Notes under the pieces: generated by a model | Database searches by the model: none | Seen by the model: the letters and a program-made list of their open reading frames with translations, nothing else | What the model was told of the DNA's origin: nothing | In this document: positions 1-11,729 of the stretch, one piece after another | Numbering within the stretch: the stretch's first letter is position 1 | How the letters are laid out: each line of letters begins with the position of its first letter | Program-made: the position numbers and the translations under genes | Origin: Irpex lacteus | Lineage: Eukaryota; Basidiomycota; Agaricomycetes; Polyporales; Irpicaceae | Assembly (NCBI GenBank): GCA_001986395.2 | Contig: MQVO02000002.1 | Location: forward strand, 310,001 to 374,000 | DNA: 64,000 nt | Reading direction: 5' to 3'

Positions 1-3000
1 CTCACTCGTTGTAGTATCAGCGTCCAAGACGGGAGTGTGTGGATTTCATACTGGGACGATGCCAAAAGGGCGATACTTGTGAAAGGATTCATGTTCCCCA
101 TGATCCCTCGGAATGTTTTGCCTTCAAGTTCGGTACCTGTCCTCGCGGATACAAATGTCCACGGCCCCATATACCCGTCAGGAGCGAATGTGTTGACTTC
201 TCACGAGGGAAATGCGATTTAGGCGAAAAATGTCGACGACTTCATGTTCCTCCGCCGAGTTCTACTACTACGTCGTGCGAGCCCAAGGAGAAAGACGACT
301 CGGACACTTCGTCGTCATCAGTAGATTCCACGCCCCCCAGCACGCCACGTCCCCAAAAGCGTATGATCCGCACGGCGGAGGAATCGCCCTCAAGCTCTGT
401 CCAGGATGTGTTGACGCTCAACACGGATTCATCGCCTTCAGCAAAAGCCAGTACACGGCAGCTGGTATGTGGACATCAGCACCTTCACGTTCAATCTCTG
501 ACACAAATGCCCATCAGGCTAAGCATGACGAGTCTGGGAGGTTAGTCTGTCAGGAATATCTCGCCGACACTTGCAAGCAAGGTGTGCGATGCCCATTCGC
601 ACACCCTCCTCGTTACCAATGGATCAAGGTAGCAACTTCGATGCTTCGTTTGAAACCTTGTACTGATGCTGCTTCGGTTCAGTACTTACCTCGGAGTGAC
701 GAAGTGTGCGAGGAATATATCGAGGGACGTTGCTTCCTAGGCGAGAACTGTTGGCGTCGACACCCCTCGCAGTGCCGTCCTACCAGCACTCCTATCCTAC
801 AAACCTTACCACCACCTTTCGTGCAACCCGCTACTGCTAAGAAAAGCGACGTGAGTGTTGCCTCATATGCTTCACGTCTATCTTGTAATACTCATATACT
901 CCAGCTATCTACTCTGCCTCAAGAAGCCTCGTCGAACACTGAGAAGCAGTCATCATCGCCGCCTATTGTAAGTATGCGATAATGACTATATAATCGGGCG
1001 TCATGCTTACAGGAGGGTTTTTAGCTCAAAGCTGGTGTTAATCGGCCCGATTCAACTTCAGGTACAACAGCGAGTCGTCTGCCTAACAGGAAGAAGCTGG
1101 TCTCGAGAAATACTCCAAGCGATACCTCATCCCAAACTACTACTCAGCTGTCCCGGCCCGTAAGACAAGCGGTTACGAAGTCGATGCCAGATAATGTTGC
1201 AGCCACGCCGGCTGCGAACACATCTGTTGTAGGTGGCTCGTATTGTGCATGTTGTAGATGCTGACATCGGTTATTTTCGCTACATCCTCAGAAAGCAGCT
1301 GGTGCCGATCGCGTAGTGGAAGAAGGCGTAAGTTGGCGTTATACGAACATGATGAACCTATTGACGATGCGAATCTAGACGGAACGACTTCTCGGTCTCC
1401 TGAGGCAATCCGTTGACGACTGGCACACGAAGTCCCAGACACTTCGTCAGCACGTCAAGGACACCGTTTCTAGTATAGAGAATCGCACAAACCCTGGATC
1501 GAGTGCTACACGACCTGTACCTGACGTCCCACCTGGGCTGAGGCTGGACCAGGCAAGCATCATTCGGAGCTTGCATTGCAACAACGCTTACTGATGTGAG
1601 CTTTTCAGGATGTTTTGCGCCCAAGCAACGAAGGAAACGTGTCGAACGGACCTCCCACGATGTCGCTACGCGTTCTGGACGCTGTGGAGGTACTTTTTGG
1701 CCCAGGTTTTGCAGTCAAGCAGGTGGTTACAGGATTTGAGTCTCGAGTGCTTTTCCTCAAGAATGTACCATCACGTATCCCGTCTTCAAGGATCAGGGAG
1801 GCCTTAGTTCCGTTCGGCGAGGTCCTCAATATCCACATTCCGGAGAAACTTCCGGAGGACAGTGCCATGACGGTCAAGGCTACTTTCGTCGATCACAATG
1901 CTGCTTCAGCCGCGGCGAGAGCATTAGACGGCTGCACTCTATTCAAAGCACGTGTCGCTGCTCGTCTCGCCTCCGAGAGGTCAACATCCTTGGGTAAGGG
2001 CAATGTACGCGACGGTGATGTACTACTCGAATTTCCTGCCCCGTGCAGAGATGCATTCGTCGGTTACCCAACACTAGAACGCGCTAGACTTGCTACCGAA
2101 ATCGCTTACAGGGCGCAGATGGGCGACTTGATTCTCTCCGCATCAATATACTCTGGCCTTCCTGCTGTTGGGCCTCACAACGTGAGGTTCTGCGGCCTTC
2201 CTCCAGACACGCAGGCCCATGAATTGACCGCATTCGGATCGAACACAGGTGTCATGTTCACACGACCAAATTACACCTCTCTGGATGATGCACTCAAGGC
2301 TTTGCAAGCTAAGCTTGAACATTATGGCGAACTTACCTCAGTCACTGTTATTTCCCCACCCTTCGAAAACCAGACAATCCGCGCTTGGGCTCACTTTGCC
2401 ACACCGACTGCAGCTGACGACGCTTGTGGAGATCTCAACGGTCGTCGTCCGTGGTACTTTGGGCACGGGAAGATAAGTGCTCAACATGTTGTGTCTATCA
2501 CCTACCAACTACCCAAACGTGTCTTTGATGTCTTGGTCGAGACCCTTCACGACCTCCGTTCCCATGTTTATACGACCGCACATCGATGTGATATCACATT
2601 CCAAACACGATCCAGGGATCGGACCGGGAGCGTTGGTGTTAAGCTTAGTGCAGAGACACTCCCTACTCTGACGAAGCTCAAGACATCGTTCGAAGCGATA
2701 CTTCGGGGTGAAGTCGTAAGGTTTGATGGACGTGCTGCATGGGACTCTTTCTTTGCTCGCCCGTCGGGAGCTGCGTTTATCGCCGCACTCGAGGCGGACC
2801 ACCCACAGGTCATCATTCAGGTCGACACCCGCAAGTCATGCATTCGACTCTTCGGGTCCCCTCGTCGTACTTGGCGTGCGAGGACCAAAATTCAGGAGCA
2901 GATGGTGAAGCTTCACACTCGGAAGGTCCATTCCATCACCCTTGACGGTACCCTACTTGGGCTGTTCATGAACTCCGATCTTCTCAAACTGCAACAGGAG

Positions 3001-3765
3001 CTTGGAACAGACAATGTCTACATCGACTCGCGCACTATGTCACTCAAAGTTCGAGGTAATCAAGACGCGGTCCAGGTCGCACGTCTCATTATACAGCAGG
3101 CCAGACGACGACATGTCCTTGCTCGTAAGCAGCCTGGTCAGAACAGCTGCCCCATCTGCCTAGACGACGTATCTTTGCCTGTTACTCTGGACTGTGGCCA
3201 TACCTGGTGCAAGAACTGTCTCACAAGTTATCTACTGGCAGCCATCGACACGAAGTCCTTCCCTCTGCTCTGTTTGGGGAACGGAGCGCGGTGCTCGCAA
3301 CCGGTACCGTTAAAGATTGCTCAAAGACTCTTATCCTCAGAGGACTTCCATCGCCTTACGCACGCATCGTTCCTGGCCTATATCCACTCACGTCCTACGG
3401 AGTTTCACTATTGCCCTACTCCCGACTGCCCTCAAGTCTACCGTACTGCACCCCCTGACACTGTCCTTCAGTGTCCTTCGTGTCTGGTTCGTATCTGTGG
3501 GAACTGTCATATCGAGCACCACGAGGGTAAGAGTTGTCCGGATCCCGAGAAAGAAGAACTTCGTTTGTTCGAGGAGTGGTCGGCCGGGCGCGATGTCAAG
3601 AGATGTCCCGAATGCAAGACCTTTATCGAGCGCGACGCGGGATGCAACCACATGACGTGCACTCGCTGTCGCACGCATATATGCTGGGTCTGTCTCGAGA
3701 CGTTCGCCGAAGCGGCCAGATGCTACGACCATATGCGCGTGACCCATGGCGGTATTGGGGTGTAG
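1..3765 (+). CDS. CCCH zinc-finger / RRM / RBR-type E3 ubiquitin ligase, 5' end outside window
   Basis: Multi-exon gene; the first visible exon starts after an acceptor near 20, so the start codon lies upstream of the window. Five C-x7-C-x5-C-x3-H fingers are visible, beginning at about 36, 114, 186, 547 and 705 (for example CVDFSRGKCDLGEKCRRLH). The second and later exons follow introns such as 465-517 (phase 0). The last long exon runs from about 1612 to the stop at 3765. It carries an RRM-like segment (nt ~1740-1960), a central KH/RRM-like stretch, then RING1 (CPICLDD at 3148), an IBR and a RING2 with AGCNHMTC. The Cys at 3643-3645 matches the catalytic, ubiquitin-accepting Cys of RBR ligases (family knowledge). 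CCCH and RRM modules suggest RNA binding coupled to ubiquitylation; that link is inference. Several middle introns are only approximate. Confidence 0.87.
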
Positions 3766-4268
3766 GCCTGGTAAGTACCAGACATCTTGTCCTCTATTGC
3801 TTTTCAGCTGCTCCACTGTGATTTATTTCTCGTAAAATATTGCTCTTGTGCTTGGTCCCTACTAGAGTGTTCTGTGGGTTGTAGGAAGTCACTGGTTATC
3901 CATATGTACTGGTAGTACAGCACAGTTGATTGTTAGGTTGGTCTGATTCTGGAATTGTAGTATGCCCAGTTTACTGGTCATTCAATAGACACATCATTAT
4001 GCATTCTCCTTCTTATCAACAACACTCCGGGCCAGTCGACGAGGCGTTGTACAAGTCTCATTGTACAGGTACAGTCGTATCTCGGCTGTTCTTGCGTTCG
4101 GAAGAATGAGCTCACTCGTATGGAATTCAGACGGTAATGATAGCAATGAATGCACGAGAACGGAAGATATCATATTGCAGTCAGCGGATTAACAGGGTAT
4201 AATAAAGGCTTCATAACATCCCTCGCTAGCACTGGACGGCACAATAAGAGTCTTGTGGGTGACCAAGA
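3766..4268. other. intergenic, convergent 3' ends
   Basis: Lies between the 3' ends of the RBR ligase (+) and the small secreted-protein gene (-). I see no coding signal or repeat here; it should hold both 3' UTRs. Confidence 0.6.
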
Positions 4269-4739
4269 CTACAGGAGAGAGCCTAGTACTGGAAGCGAGG
4301 ACGTCGCTCCGCCGAGAGGGCTTCCGTTGCTCGCGTTCTTGACGAGTGCAGTGATGCGCGAGACTTGGTCAGGAGTAAGCTGGGCTGCGAGAGACTGGAT
4401 GCTGGATGCTGACGCGCCCTCTCGCTTGAGGCCGAGTATAGAGAGGACTTGGTCGAGGGTAGGCCCTAAAATTCCTGAGAGCAGATCGATGACAGGGTCA
4501 AGTTGTCGAGTTACGAGAGGCATCGAGAGCGAGGCGTCTCGCTTAGCTAGCGGCGAAGCTGGGAGGCCCAAGATTGAAGAGAGGTCTGGGGCACCAGGAG
4601 GTGCTGGAGCAGCTGGAGGTGCTGCGGGTGGGGCATTGTCGGTGTTTGCAGCTGCTGCAAATGGTAGAGGAGCAGCAACAACCACTGTTGCCAAAGATGC
4701 GATAGCAGCGATCGACGCGCAAGAAGAGGAGACACGCAT
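4269..4739 (-). CDS. small secreted Ala/Pro/Leu-rich protein, 156 aa
   Basis: Single exon. The start at 4739 is chosen because a classical signal peptide follows at once: MRVSSSCASIAAIASLA, a hydrophobic VVVAA run and an AAA-type cleavage region near residue 24-32. The mature part is rich in Ala and Pro and then has short amphipathic Leu-Ser-Gly stretches (SSILGLPAS, SGILGPTLDQVLSILGL). A Lys-Arg site after PLA (AKRD) and another in GLKREG could be Kex2-type processing sites. There are no cysteines after the signal peptide, so it is neither a hydrophobin nor a typical Cys-rich effector. The frame is open upstream to 4997 but that region looks like promoter and a CT-rich 5' leader. The family is not recognised; a secreted or cell-wall role is inference. 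Confidence 0.75.
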   Translation of the reverse strand: MRVSSSCASIAAIASLATVVVAAPLPFAAAANTDNAPPAAPPAAPAPPGAPDLSSILGLPASPLAKRDASLSMPLVTRQLDPVIDLLSGILGPTLDQVLSILGLKREGASASSIQSLAAQLTPDQVSRITALVKNASNGSPLGGATSSLPVLGSLL

Positions 4740-4930
4740 GGTGACGTGTAGAACGAGGAGGGAGGGGTAAGAGTGGATGGAAGTGGAGGAGAGAGAAAGA
4801 GAGCCTGAGTGGAAACTAGCGAAGATGGAGGATAAGGAAGAGAGTGGTACGGTACCAGACCGTGAAGTAGATGGGTAAGGAGTAGAAAGGTAGGAAGAAG
4901 AGAAATGGGATACAATGACCGATTTCAGCT

Positions 4931-4940
4931 CATATTTATA
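4931..4940 (-). promoter_or_regulatory. TATA box of the secreted-protein gene
   Basis: On the minus strand this reads TATAAATATG, about 190 nt upstream of the start at 4739, followed by a pyrimidine-rich leader. This fits a fungal core promoter with a roughly 160-nt 5' UTR. Confidence 0.6.
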
Positions 4941-5520
4941 CCTTTGTGCTGAAGGCGGCTGTCTTCTGCTTTCAGGCGTAACCGAGGCTTCCGACACGGT
5001 CAGCCTCGGGAGAGCTGCAGAAGCTTTACATCTTGCGCCCTGATTGGCTTTAGAGTCACACAGGGGTTATATAAGGCTCTTTAAACACATGCCTTTGTTG
5101 AAGAAGCATCATACCCCTGTGTATTTTGAATTGGTGGCTGACCGAGGAAGCTTCGTCGCGTTGACAAAACATGTCACCCAAGTATCGTCTCGAAGTTTGC
5201 GGCGGACTCGATATCAGGGGCTACATCGTTGAGTTCTCTTTCTATACAGATACTTTCAATTCTAAAAATGCACAGAATGGATGAGAGGAGCTTGTCGCGA
5301 ACTCGAGACAAAGCTGACCTATACCGTGACATGATTATAGCTGACGAAGAGGCTGGTGTGTTCACGATTAGGTAGGTGCCAGGACCCCGATCACTTAAGA
5401 TTGCAATATTATAACAGCAGTTGGCCCCTTCCTCATCGCGTGTGCAAACAATTGTAATCATTCATACATGCACATTGTTCATGACACAACACAACAATCC
5501 AGGCTGTGCTGGTGCTCCCT

Positions 5521-7126
5521 TCAAACACTGTTCAATGGAGTCTGCGAGTCGATACTTGTAAAACTGGCCGTTCTACTCGGTCGTCGTGGTGTATCTGCGG
5601 AATGGTACAACATCCAGGTCAGTGGTAGTAACAGACCTTCGATATAGTAGATACTCACATTGCACGGCAGGTTGAGGAGCACTGAGAATATACGGCGTAA
5701 TACCCACTGCCTCCGGGGACGACATACTGACCACCTTGCGGGGCGCAGGTGCAACAAGAGGCATGGCGTCGGGTACCAGTCTACGTGTTCCAAAGAGGAG
5801 GATCGCATTCACGAGACCTGTATCTCGGTCAGTATGAGATCTTGGAATGAGTATACACTAATGCAAACCTTGGAGGTTGAACAGCGTATCCGTAAAAATC
5901 ATGGCGCCGAATGGAATATTTCCACCACCGAAGCTGATAAAACGAGTTATCGCAATGGGTACTAAGAGCAGCACGTAAGATATCTGTAAGACACCATCTG
6001 TCAGAGCCTGGAGTGAATTGTGATCCAGAGCACACGTACGGGGTACCTGGGAGCAAGGACCGAGTCAGTTACGTGCGATAGGATTGACCTAGCTGTACTT
6101 ACCAGAGCAGGACGGCTGCGAAGCCCATCATCGATGAGTCAATCCAGTCACGGTTGATCGCCAACTGCCATCGTTCGCTGCTGGGCACAAAACGCAGGTG
6201 CCAACCATCGTCACTTCGTACAAGATTGCCCCGGACACGCAGGAGGATGCCAATATACAGAACGAAGGATATACCAGCCGATAGGAATTCCTGTGATGAT
6301 GATGAGAATGATTTTGTAATAAAATGATTCATCAGCTTACCCAGAAGTACTCTAGAAACGCTTGTTCTTCGGGATATGCGCTAGTAATCCAACACCTATG
6401 ATTTGATTATCAGCACAAGTATAGCCGAGAATTACTGAATGGCTCTTACCAATACCCAGATGGCCCAAAGTACGCGCCTTTGTCGGGGGACTGGATCGCT
6501 AGTGGTCCTATGGCAACTATAAACACCACTATCACCCAACCAAGTACCAAGACGCAGTAGTTGACGAGGGGTGAGGACGGTGTTCGCAAAAACATCAGTC
6601 TGAAGACACAGACGGCGATAACCAGCGACCTGATTGATATAATCATGAATTGCTCCCGAGGTATACATTCGAAGACATACCAGATAGCGGTACCGACATT
6701 CCCGGCTTGCTTGATGAACCCTTGTACAGTACATACAAGACTCTCTTCGACGGCCTGCAGCACCGCCCATTTCACATTCAATATCCCGCCCACAGCCTGC
6801 AAGAGATTGGCGGTAAGCAGGGAGACGAAGTACGGCATAAAGTGTGTCTTTGACAGTGCGGAAGGGCGGACAACCATCCCCTGTGATCCCAGTATATCAT
6901 TAGTTGACCGTCATGATGCACGATGGAGTAGCCACTGTTCTCACCAGAAACGCAGCCAAGACCGCAAATCCAGACAGGAATCCTGCCACCACAAGAGTCT
7001 GCAAATGATAAGACTGCTGGCAAAGTAGTCGGACTTGTTACTTACCAGAACACCATGGGCATGCGCACTGTCATAGTTGACGTCCCCATAATCGTTGAAT
7101 GATTCGTAGGAAGTAACATTGACCAT
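5521..7126 (-). CDS. seven-transmembrane GPCR, fungal glucose/cAMP-receptor-like (Git3-type)
   Basis: Start at 7126 (MVNVTSYESFNDYGD, with an N-glycosylation site NVT). The coding region is split by about seven short introns. Conserved pieces in order: LLTANLLQAVGGILNVKW (TM2), CTVQGFIKQAGNVGTAIW (TM3), a TM4 stretch ending YFGPSGYW, then CWITSAYPEEQAFLEYFW and EFLSAGISFVLYIGI (TM5), then LLWYPISYVLLLVPIAITRF (TM6) and NAILLFGTRRLVP (TM7). The TM6 Trp-Tyr-Pro motif is assembled across a 7-nt exon at 6040-6046. The last intron (donor after CAAT near 5667) puts the tail in the frame ending at 5521, giving a Ser/Thr-rich cytosolic tail (PSRTASFTSIDSQ). It belongs to the fungal class of receptors signalling through G-alpha/cAMP; the ligand is unknown. 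A G-alpha gene lies about 12 kb away. Confidence 0.83.
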
Positions 7127-8013
7127 CTCGAGTAAAACAGAGAAAAAGGGCGCACAGCGCAGGTAGAATGAAATCTACACGTCCGGCGTGCAGCGCAATG
7201 TTGAGGAGCAACTACAACTGGGTGGGAGTCCTGGAAGAGCTGCACTTGAGTTTAGTACAGACCACGATCCCTCTTGTGCCCTGACTCTCACGCGACGCGC
7301 ACAGCCCGCATCACGTCGAAGCCAGATGAACAAGCGAGAACGTGTCTAGGATGGGAATGAGAATGCCCTGACCGGTTTGCATAGATGGAGGCGGTGCCTT
7401 ACGATAGCTCATAGAGGCTTCGCCGAAGGTCTTGTCAGAACATACGAAAGTATTAGCGGAACGTCGTCAAGTCTGGTGATGGTTGATCATCCTGAACGAG
7501 AGCTCTACTATTGGAGAGGCCACATCCTAGCTGCGCCCAGTACACGACTCTTTTGGAGAAGATACCGCTTACTATTGACGCTTGACCAAGTCGACATTGG
7601 CATTCAACATTCAACACCGGATGACATTTGTTGGATAAGACTTTGATGCAAACTGTCTATCCTCGCGCACATATGTTTGCTGAATCTATTCAGTGGTGTA
7701 TGGAGAGGCAACGCTGAGTTAGTGACGGTGATGCAAAGGGTACAACGACACTGCTTACGAGCCGGCGGGTTCAGGACCTTCAGGTGCAAGTTCCCCAGGC
7801 ATTACTACGTAGCATTCGGATACGTCATTTGGCCGGGCGGCGTGATAAGTTTGAACCAATTGTGCATTCCCGCAACAGAATCATCTCATGAAATGCGGTT
7901 ACGACTGGGTGGTGAAAGTCAACATCGCGTCGACACATAGCGCGGGATGAGGTGGCCACTGGCATGGTGGAAGGAAGAGACGGATAGAAGCGGTCATCTA
8001 TTTACCTGAAGAG
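7127..8013. other. intergenic upstream of the receptor gene
   Basis: Promoter side of the receptor gene. Small open frames occur but none shows family features or splicing consistency. It ends at the left target-site repeat of the transposon. Confidence 0.5.
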
Positions 8014-8881
8014 GGAGGGTGCGCAAAGTTACTTTTCCGGTTTAACTTGCCTAACTTGTCTAACTTTTCCCCGCTAAGTTTGCCTCTGTAACTTGCGCGT
8101 CTAACTCGTAACTTGCGCACCTAACTTGCTAACTTGCGTTGCGTTAACTTGGCCCTAACTTGGGGTCTAACTTGGGCATATCACCCAGCATACCCATAAC
8201 TGCATTATATCTGGTTTGCAACTGAATTACCTTCCGTAAGAACTCTAATGCATTACCATTATATACCGAAAGGTCTGTCGACTTGCCAATATTGCCATGG
8301 ACGCGTCGGCGCTTATGGAGCTGGACGTAAGGTCGTCTCGGACGTACTGTGGCGGTTTGTACAGTCTACTACTTACCACCTTTTGCTGCGAAGATAAGAA
8401 CAGGATTTAGTTCGATATTTTGAGTGGTCCAAGCATATTGGGAAGTGAAGACCGTTCCATAATGATACCCCCTTCGGTGTTGAACGTTGACGTCCTCCAA
8501 CTCGTGACTCCTTGGGATCATGCCGAATTTGTACATCTGACAGAGACAGTGCGATGATGCGTGTGGCCTGAGGGCTCATGGAGCCGTTTCTACGTTGCAT
8601 TCGTGATGTTATAAGTATCGTGAGGCCGCTTACGATAGCTTAGCGTGAAAGGACTGGCAAGTTAGCCGCAAGTTAGCGGAGTCAACAAGTTAGCGGAGTA
8701 CGAAGCAGCTAACTTTTCCCGCTCGGAATACGAATATATTACAAACTCAGCTAACTTGCAAGTTAACAAAAGTAACTTTGGTAACTTTTCGCACGAAAGT
8801 TAGCGCAAGTTACTTGGAAGTAACTTTACTAATAGAAAAGTTAGCGCAAGTTACACCCGCAAGTTAGAATGTGAACCGCCC
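8014..8881. mobile_element. non-autonomous DNA transposon (868 bp) with 8-bp target-site duplication
   Basis: The element is flanked by CTGAAGAG at 8006-8013 and 8882-8889; the identity extends to 10 bp (CCTGAAGAGG). Its ends form an imperfect inverted repeat: the left end GGAGGGTGCGCAAAGTTACTT and the reverse complement of the right end, GGGCGGTTCACATTCTAACT, agree at about 13 of 21 positions. Just inside are two clusters of short subterminal repeats. TAACTTG(CG) recurs many times on the + strand at ~8030-8180, and its complement CAAGTTA / CGCAAGTTAG recurs at ~8655-8870. No transposase frame is present. An 8-bp duplication fits hAT-like or Zisupton/KDZ-like elements from general knowledge; the superfamily is not established. 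Confidence 0.75.
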
Positions 8882-8889
8882 CTGAAGAG

Positions 8890-10031
8890 GTAGTCTCAAC
8901 AAGCGCTGGGGCTCCGTTACTTTCTCATCGAAACCACCATCAAGTCCCACGGCTGACCGGTCTGACCTCTCCTGACCTCTGTATCAAGCCGCCTGGCGTG
9001 CATCACAATATGAACATATTCTCATAGCCATGCTACAAATTCGGGCCTTCATGTGGACTGCATCATTCACACCTCCGCGACGCTGGCGGCGCCGCTATCC
9101 CGCCCGCAAATCGAGGTGTATACGATACTACACTGCTTTGTTTCTATGAAACTGTACAGCTTCATTACTATTGCTCTGCACATGACCCCTGTTACTGCCT
9201 GGTGCTCTAGTCCAACGTCCGCGCCGAAGGTGTTGGTGAGGTGGCAGAAAAATGTTCGTATCTGGGAGTCTCTGGCATGCGGTAGGGAATGGCATAGCAA
9301 GGTGAGTAAGTATACCGAACTTTTGGGCACGCAGGGATGACATCAGGAAGAATCATCGGAGAGACATGTCTCGATGAATGCCACGTTCCCCCGTGTACCC
9401 TGGTATACTCGACTTCTATTACGAGTGTAGAGGAACCGTCTGCACGAGGGAATACTAGAACGGAAAGCTGATAATGCGTGCGAAAATCTTCATTTTATGC
9501 TTCGTATCTCATATTCTGAGTGTTAAACAGCTTTGCTAACGACCTGTCCATCTTTCACGTAGAATTGGCTTTACTTCCATCTTCGATATGCCCTGATTCA
9601 ATGTAACTGGCCTGTTTGGCGCTGAAATCCAGGATGTTACGAACGAAAGTTAACTCTTTAGGACTGTCGATGCCGACGATGACTGGAATCAGAAGTTCCG
9701 CTGTTCTAACTGCATTTACGAACATCGCGCTTGGGAGCCCAATACCCCGCATGGTCGTCTTGATTGTCAATGTTGATTCTGAGGGATGCGTCGCATCGTT
9801 CTTCAACCAACCATGATCATCTCGTTCGTGCGTTCACGCGTCTGGGTGCAAGATACGACCACCGTCGAGCCTGCAACTATTCAGCATGTTGGATTAGGTC
9901 CTCGTGAATGACTGCCTCCAGGGTCTTCAAGAAGCTGGCAACCATACTGTCTACGCTCATGGGTGGCCCATCGTCTGTTGTCCGCCATACATTGTTGAAC
10001 GCATCACATGAGTACTTGCCGCAGCCATTGA
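8890..10031. other. intergenic
   Basis: No convincing gene. Open frames at 9053-9340 and its antisense are short and lack codon or motif support. Confidence 0.5.
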
Positions 10032-11729
10032 TTGACCCTATCTGACGTTAACGGCTATGAAGAAGGCAGAATCTGTTGCACGAACCCACTTGCTGTCGAA
10101 CCCGGCAGATCACCGCATCTCGAGCTCCGTTGCTCCGAACAGTCATTCTCGACCATTAACCACGGAATATCCATCTTAGTGTTTCCCACAAGAAATAGGA
10201 CTACATTGTCAGGCTCCCATGACAAGACTTTCCCCTCCGACTGTCTCTGCCCGGACTCACAGTCTCAGTTCACTCACTTAGTGGGCGCCGTTGAGATTGA
10301 AACTAGCCCGTTCTCAACGTCAGCTACCTCAACGGTCCCGCCGAAGGTTCATTCCTCAGCGTCCGGGACGCTCAGTCTCGTGCATGCGCGTCTTCGTCAA
10401 TCTCATCTACAGGAGTCAGCCTCATCGGTGTCCGTGACGTTCTGCCATCCGCCGTTCATCATGGATCCACTTGCAAGCCTCATCCGGCCAGCCTCCCGAA
10501 CACCTTGGACTGGTTCGCCCTCTGCCCTTCACCTCCGCTCACCTCCTTCGCCGTCTCTCCAGTCCATCAAGCACGGTCTCCGACAACCCACCACATTCTC
10601 CATCACCGACCGTGGACCCTTCCTCTACTTAGGTACCTACCAGAGTTTGGACAGCTGCATAGCTAAGCATTCACCTCCAAGAACTCATCCCCGACGTATA
10701 CCTCGACCTTTGGGACCACGCAAGCCACGCTCACCTAGTCAACTGGAATCCACCACGACAATGTCTCCCAAACCCATATCTGTTCTTACCGATGCCACCA
10801 ACACAGTCCGCAAAGGCCTCCGACGCATGGCCTCTGGTGGGCTCAACGGTGGTGGTCCGGAGTCTGAGAGACCACGCACGAGAGGAAAGGAGAACTACCC
10901 TCCATGTCCGCAGCTCTTCAGTCCTACATTTGCACCAACAGCGCCTATCACGCCGAATGGACCGCCCTCTGCGTTCATGTTGCCTGCGGTTCCTTCACCT
11001 GCGGCGATGAGCGCGGTTGAACGACAACGGGCTGAGACTCGGAGAAGAGTTTTGGAGGGTCATGGTATTGGGACCGGAGGGAGTGAGGTCGGGCAGGTGG
11101 TGATGATCGACTCAGAGGAGCGGTATAGGAACTGGGCACCTGTGGATGGCAAGATCATAATCAAGGTCTCTGTCCCTTGCACGGACGACATCTGGCGGTT
11201 CAAAGTGCCGCACGATGTCTCTTTGCGTTCGTTCAGGCGGAAGGTAGAGTTGAAGGTCGGATTCTCCGTTACCTTCCTCGACCCGCGCGTTTCACCGACG
11301 GACCAAGACGTAGGTGAGAGGGGACGTGGATGGGAAGTTGGGAGGAAGGTTGGTACGGAGGAGGGTTTCAGGAGGTGGATAGACGGACGGGTAGGCAAGG
11401 ACGGAAGAAACACACCGCTGGTTGCCATCCCTAGGACTCCTAGAGCTCGCGCTCATTCCCCTCAGCCTCGCTCTAAGGAACAAGATCAGGTCCATCCCTC
11501 AGGCGGACCATTCTCGCCCAATGCAGCGTTGGCAACCCCAATGCTGGATGGTGGACTGCTCTCACCGACTTTATACGCCACTCCTGGTATGCTTGATGGT
11601 CGGAACACCCCATACACTCCTTATACGCCTATGACTCCTGCGATGCCCATGACACCTGAGACGCCGTACGCAGCCGACTTGGTGTACCGTGATGGTGCTA
11701 GCAAGCAGCGGGCGCGTGGGATGTTTTGA
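10032..11729 (+). CDS. PB1-domain-like, Ser/Pro-rich protein
   Basis: One uninterrupted frame. A PB1-like domain is the recognisable part: a basic first strand KIIIKVSVPCTDD followed by WRFKVPHDVSLRSFRRKVE, a gap with VTFLDP, and a closing RRWIDGRVG...LVAIP (nt ~11150-11440). PB1 domains mediate heterotypic protein-protein pairing in signalling and polarity scaffolds. The C-terminus has Pro-Thr-Met-rich short repeats (NTPYTPYTPMTPAMPMTPET). The start is uncertain. In-frame ATGs at 10461 (MDPLASLIRPAS) and 10761 (MSPKPISVLTDAT) are both plausible, and the N-terminal third is low-complexity. The frame stays open for 243 codons before 10761, which argues for the longer form, but an intron near 10630 cannot be excluded. 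Confidence 0.7.
   Translation: MTLSDVNGYEEGRICCTNPLAVEPGRSPHLELRCSEQSFSTINHGISILVFPTRNRTTLSGSHDKTFPSDCLCPDSQSQFTHLVGAVEIETSPFSTSATSTVPPKVHSSASGTLSLVHARLRQSHLQESASSVSVTFCHPPFIMDPLASLIRPASRTPWTGSPSALHLRSPPSPSLQSIKHGLRQPTTFSITDRGPFLYLGTYQSLDSCIAKHSPPRTHPRRIPRPLGPRKPRSPSQLESTTTMSPKPISVLTDATNTVRKGLRRMASGGLNGGGPESERPRTRGKENYPPCPQLFSPTFAPTAPITPNGPPSAFMLPAVPSPAAMSAVERQRAETRRRVLEGHGIGTGGSEVGQVVMIDSEERYRNWAPVDGKIIIKVSVPCTDDIWRFKVPHDVSLRSFRRKVELKVGFSVTFLDPRVSPTDQDVGERGRGWEVGRKVGTEEGFRRWIDGRVGKDGRNTPLVAIPRTPRARAHSPQPRSKEQDQVHPSGGPFSPNAALATPMLDGGLLSPTLYATPGMLDGRNTPYTPYTPMTPAMPMTPETPYAADLVYRDGASKQRARGMF

Noticed and set aside
4150..4770. 206-codon plus-strand frame.
   Set aside because: Antisense shadow of the secreted-protein gene.
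4740..4997. N-terminal extension of the secreted protein to 242 aa.
   Set aside because: It would place about 86 Ser/Pro-rich residues before a perfect signal peptide and would include the TATA box region; the start at 4739 is far more plausible.
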